Shown piece after piece: positions 63,279 to 64,000 of a stretch of 64,000 nt of DNA. How positions within the stretch are numbered: position 1 is the stretch's first letter; each line of letters opens with the position of its first letter. The stretch spans positions 1-64,000 of IMG/VR virus record IMGVR_UViG_3300043410_000542. The stretch is one strand, 5' to 3'. The position numbers were made by a program, and so were the translations under genes. Origin of the DNA: a virus. The notes beneath the pieces were generated by a model. The model saw nothing but the letters and a program-made list of their open reading frames with translations. It did no database searches and was not told the origin of the DNA.

Positions 63279-63515
63279 ATGAAAATACAAGATTTAATTA
63301 AAGTACTAACTGATATGGCTGGCGCAGAAGAAGCTGCGGCCGCACCCGAAGAAAAACAAGAAACAATGGTATCTCCGCTACAACAAGAGTTAGAGTTACT
63401 AAAGAAAGCAACCGGCGTAGAGAGTATGTACGATGATTGCGAAGAGGAAGAATTGACAATAATAAAAAAGAACGCTGGCATACCAGTGCAACAAATACAA
63501 AGGGGAGAAATCTAA
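63279..63515 (+). CDS. Small acidic protein
   Basis: Unknown function, 78 residues, helical and acidic (EEAAAAPEEKQE). MKIQDLIKVLTDMAG is another candidate for a capsid-type N terminus. ELTIIKKNAGIP is a recurrent pattern in these late proteins (compare NEMREIAGIP at 52541). One base from the previous gene. Confidence 0.56.
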   Translation: MKIQDLIKVLTDMAGAEEAAAAPEEKQETMVSPLQQELELLKKATGVESMYDDCEEEELTIIKKNAGIPVQQIQRGEI

Positions 63516-64000
63516 GTGTCAAATACAAAAAAGATTAAAGCAGGCTTAGTATTACAAGAACCATCAGAGTTCATTGGACATGCTGGCACACTATTTTATA
63601 ATCCAGATACAGGTTCAATGTATCTTAGTGACGGCGTTACTCCCGGTGGTATTTCATTAGGTCAGGGCGGTGGCGGCGGTGGCTTCAGCGGTAACTATGC
63701 TGATTTGACAAACAAGCCAAACCTACAAGTTTACGCTACAAACACATATGTTGATAACAAGACAACATGGGGCAATATCACAAGCAAGCCAAGTTTTGCT
63801 GCTGTGGCAACTAGTGGTTCATATAATGACTTGACAAATAAACCTAGTATCCCTAGCTTGAGTGGCTATGCTACTGAATCATATGTTAGTAGTGCAGTAT
63901 CAGGTAAGGTTGATTCTAGCAGTTTAGCAACTGTTGCGACTAGCGGTAACTACCATGATTTGGAATACTTACCAACTATTTCTACAGTTGGTACTACTGG
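63516..64000 (+). CDS. Tail fibre protein, truncated by the window end
   Basis: GTG 63516 after AAGGGGAG; the frame is open to the end of the window (at least 161 residues). It begins with SNTKKIKAGLVLQEPSEFIG, followed by a LFYNPDTGSMYLSDGVTPGG beta module like the opening of the 16314 fibre. It then shows a Gly7 linker and FSGNYADLTNKP / GSYNDLTNKP / GNYHDLEYLP units, the same type of shaft repeat as at 17475. Probably a second receptor-binding fibre. Confidence 0.75.
   Translation, partial: MSNTKKIKAGLVLQEPSEFIGHAGTLFYNPDTGSMYLSDGVTPGGISLGQGGGGGGFSGNYADLTNKPNLQVYATNTYVDNKTTWGNITSKPSFAAVATSGSYNDLTNKPSIPSLSGYATESYVSSAVSGKVDSSSLATVATSGNYHDLEYLPTISTVGTT

Noticed and set aside
1-64000. tRNA genes, insertion sequences, integrase or attachment sites
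   Set aside because: No cloverleaf-like sequence in any intergenic gap, no transposase or integrase motifs and no long direct repeats outside fibre genes were seen.

Overview
The window is part of the genome of a T4-type contractile-tailed phage (a Tevenvirinae-like myovirus of the kind found in aquatic metagenomes). Recognisable T4 orthologues are primase gp61, helicase gp41, clamp loader gp44, dNMP kinase gp1, neck proteins gp13 and gp14, tail completion gp15, sheath gp18, tube gp19, head completion gp4, a probable small terminase gp16 and a DexA-like exonuclease. At least twenty copies of a T4-type late promoter (consensus TATAAATA/GATAAATA) stand before virion genes. The extra genes (PhoH, MazG, radical SAM, GroES, DnaJ, ClpA, MGME1-like nuclease, GH19 endolysin, DUF6267-like protein) fit marine or freshwater relatives infecting Gram-negative bacteria. 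The host cannot be named from this sequence. I see no tRNA, CRISPR array or insertion sequence, and no gap without a gene reaches 300 bases.

Layout. (1) 1-5875: an unusually dense tandem array of about 23 tiny genes on the + strand. Nearly all overlap by ATGA or TAATG. Most encode diverged members of one protein family with a central WCxxxFG-like motif and a C-terminal (D/E)-K-x-x-x-W/M-F-x-L-R-W motif. (2) 5877-7296: a small unknown gene, a DexA-like exonuclease and a miniature DnaE-like gene. (3) 7280-10935: a divergent late-promoter pair, then primase and helicase. (4) 10962-15550: virion or capsid-internal genes, including a KxDG nucleotidyltransferase-like protein. (5) 15595-19369: MGME1-like exonuclease, a fibre and a probable abundant surface protein. 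(6) 19396-22849, minus strand: Nudix, gp15 and gp14. (7) 22953-28595: small accessory or metabolic genes, gp13, radical SAM, dNMP kinase and a zinc protein. (8) 28682-38419: sheath, tube, tube-like protein, gp4, gp16 and internal proteins. (9) 38518-48109: fibres and endolysin. (10) 48156-51776: second DnaE-like fragment, GroES, gp44 and PhoH. (11) 51906-57539: holin candidate, DnaJ and ClpA. (12) 57575-64000: virion proteins, two further nucleotidyltransferases, a glycosyltransferase with a histone-H1-like tail, and a fibre gene that runs off the end.

How it works together. Replication and nucleotide genes tend to have sigma70-like promoters. Several of these place the -10 box only 5-10 bases before the start codon, implying leaderless or nearly leaderless mRNAs. 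Virion genes carry gp55-type late promoters, four of them exactly four bases before ATG. The most novel-looking items are the small-gene array, and a C-family polymerase palm split into two miniature genes 41 kb apart whose ends abut in the DnaE alignment and which keep the catalytic aspartates.
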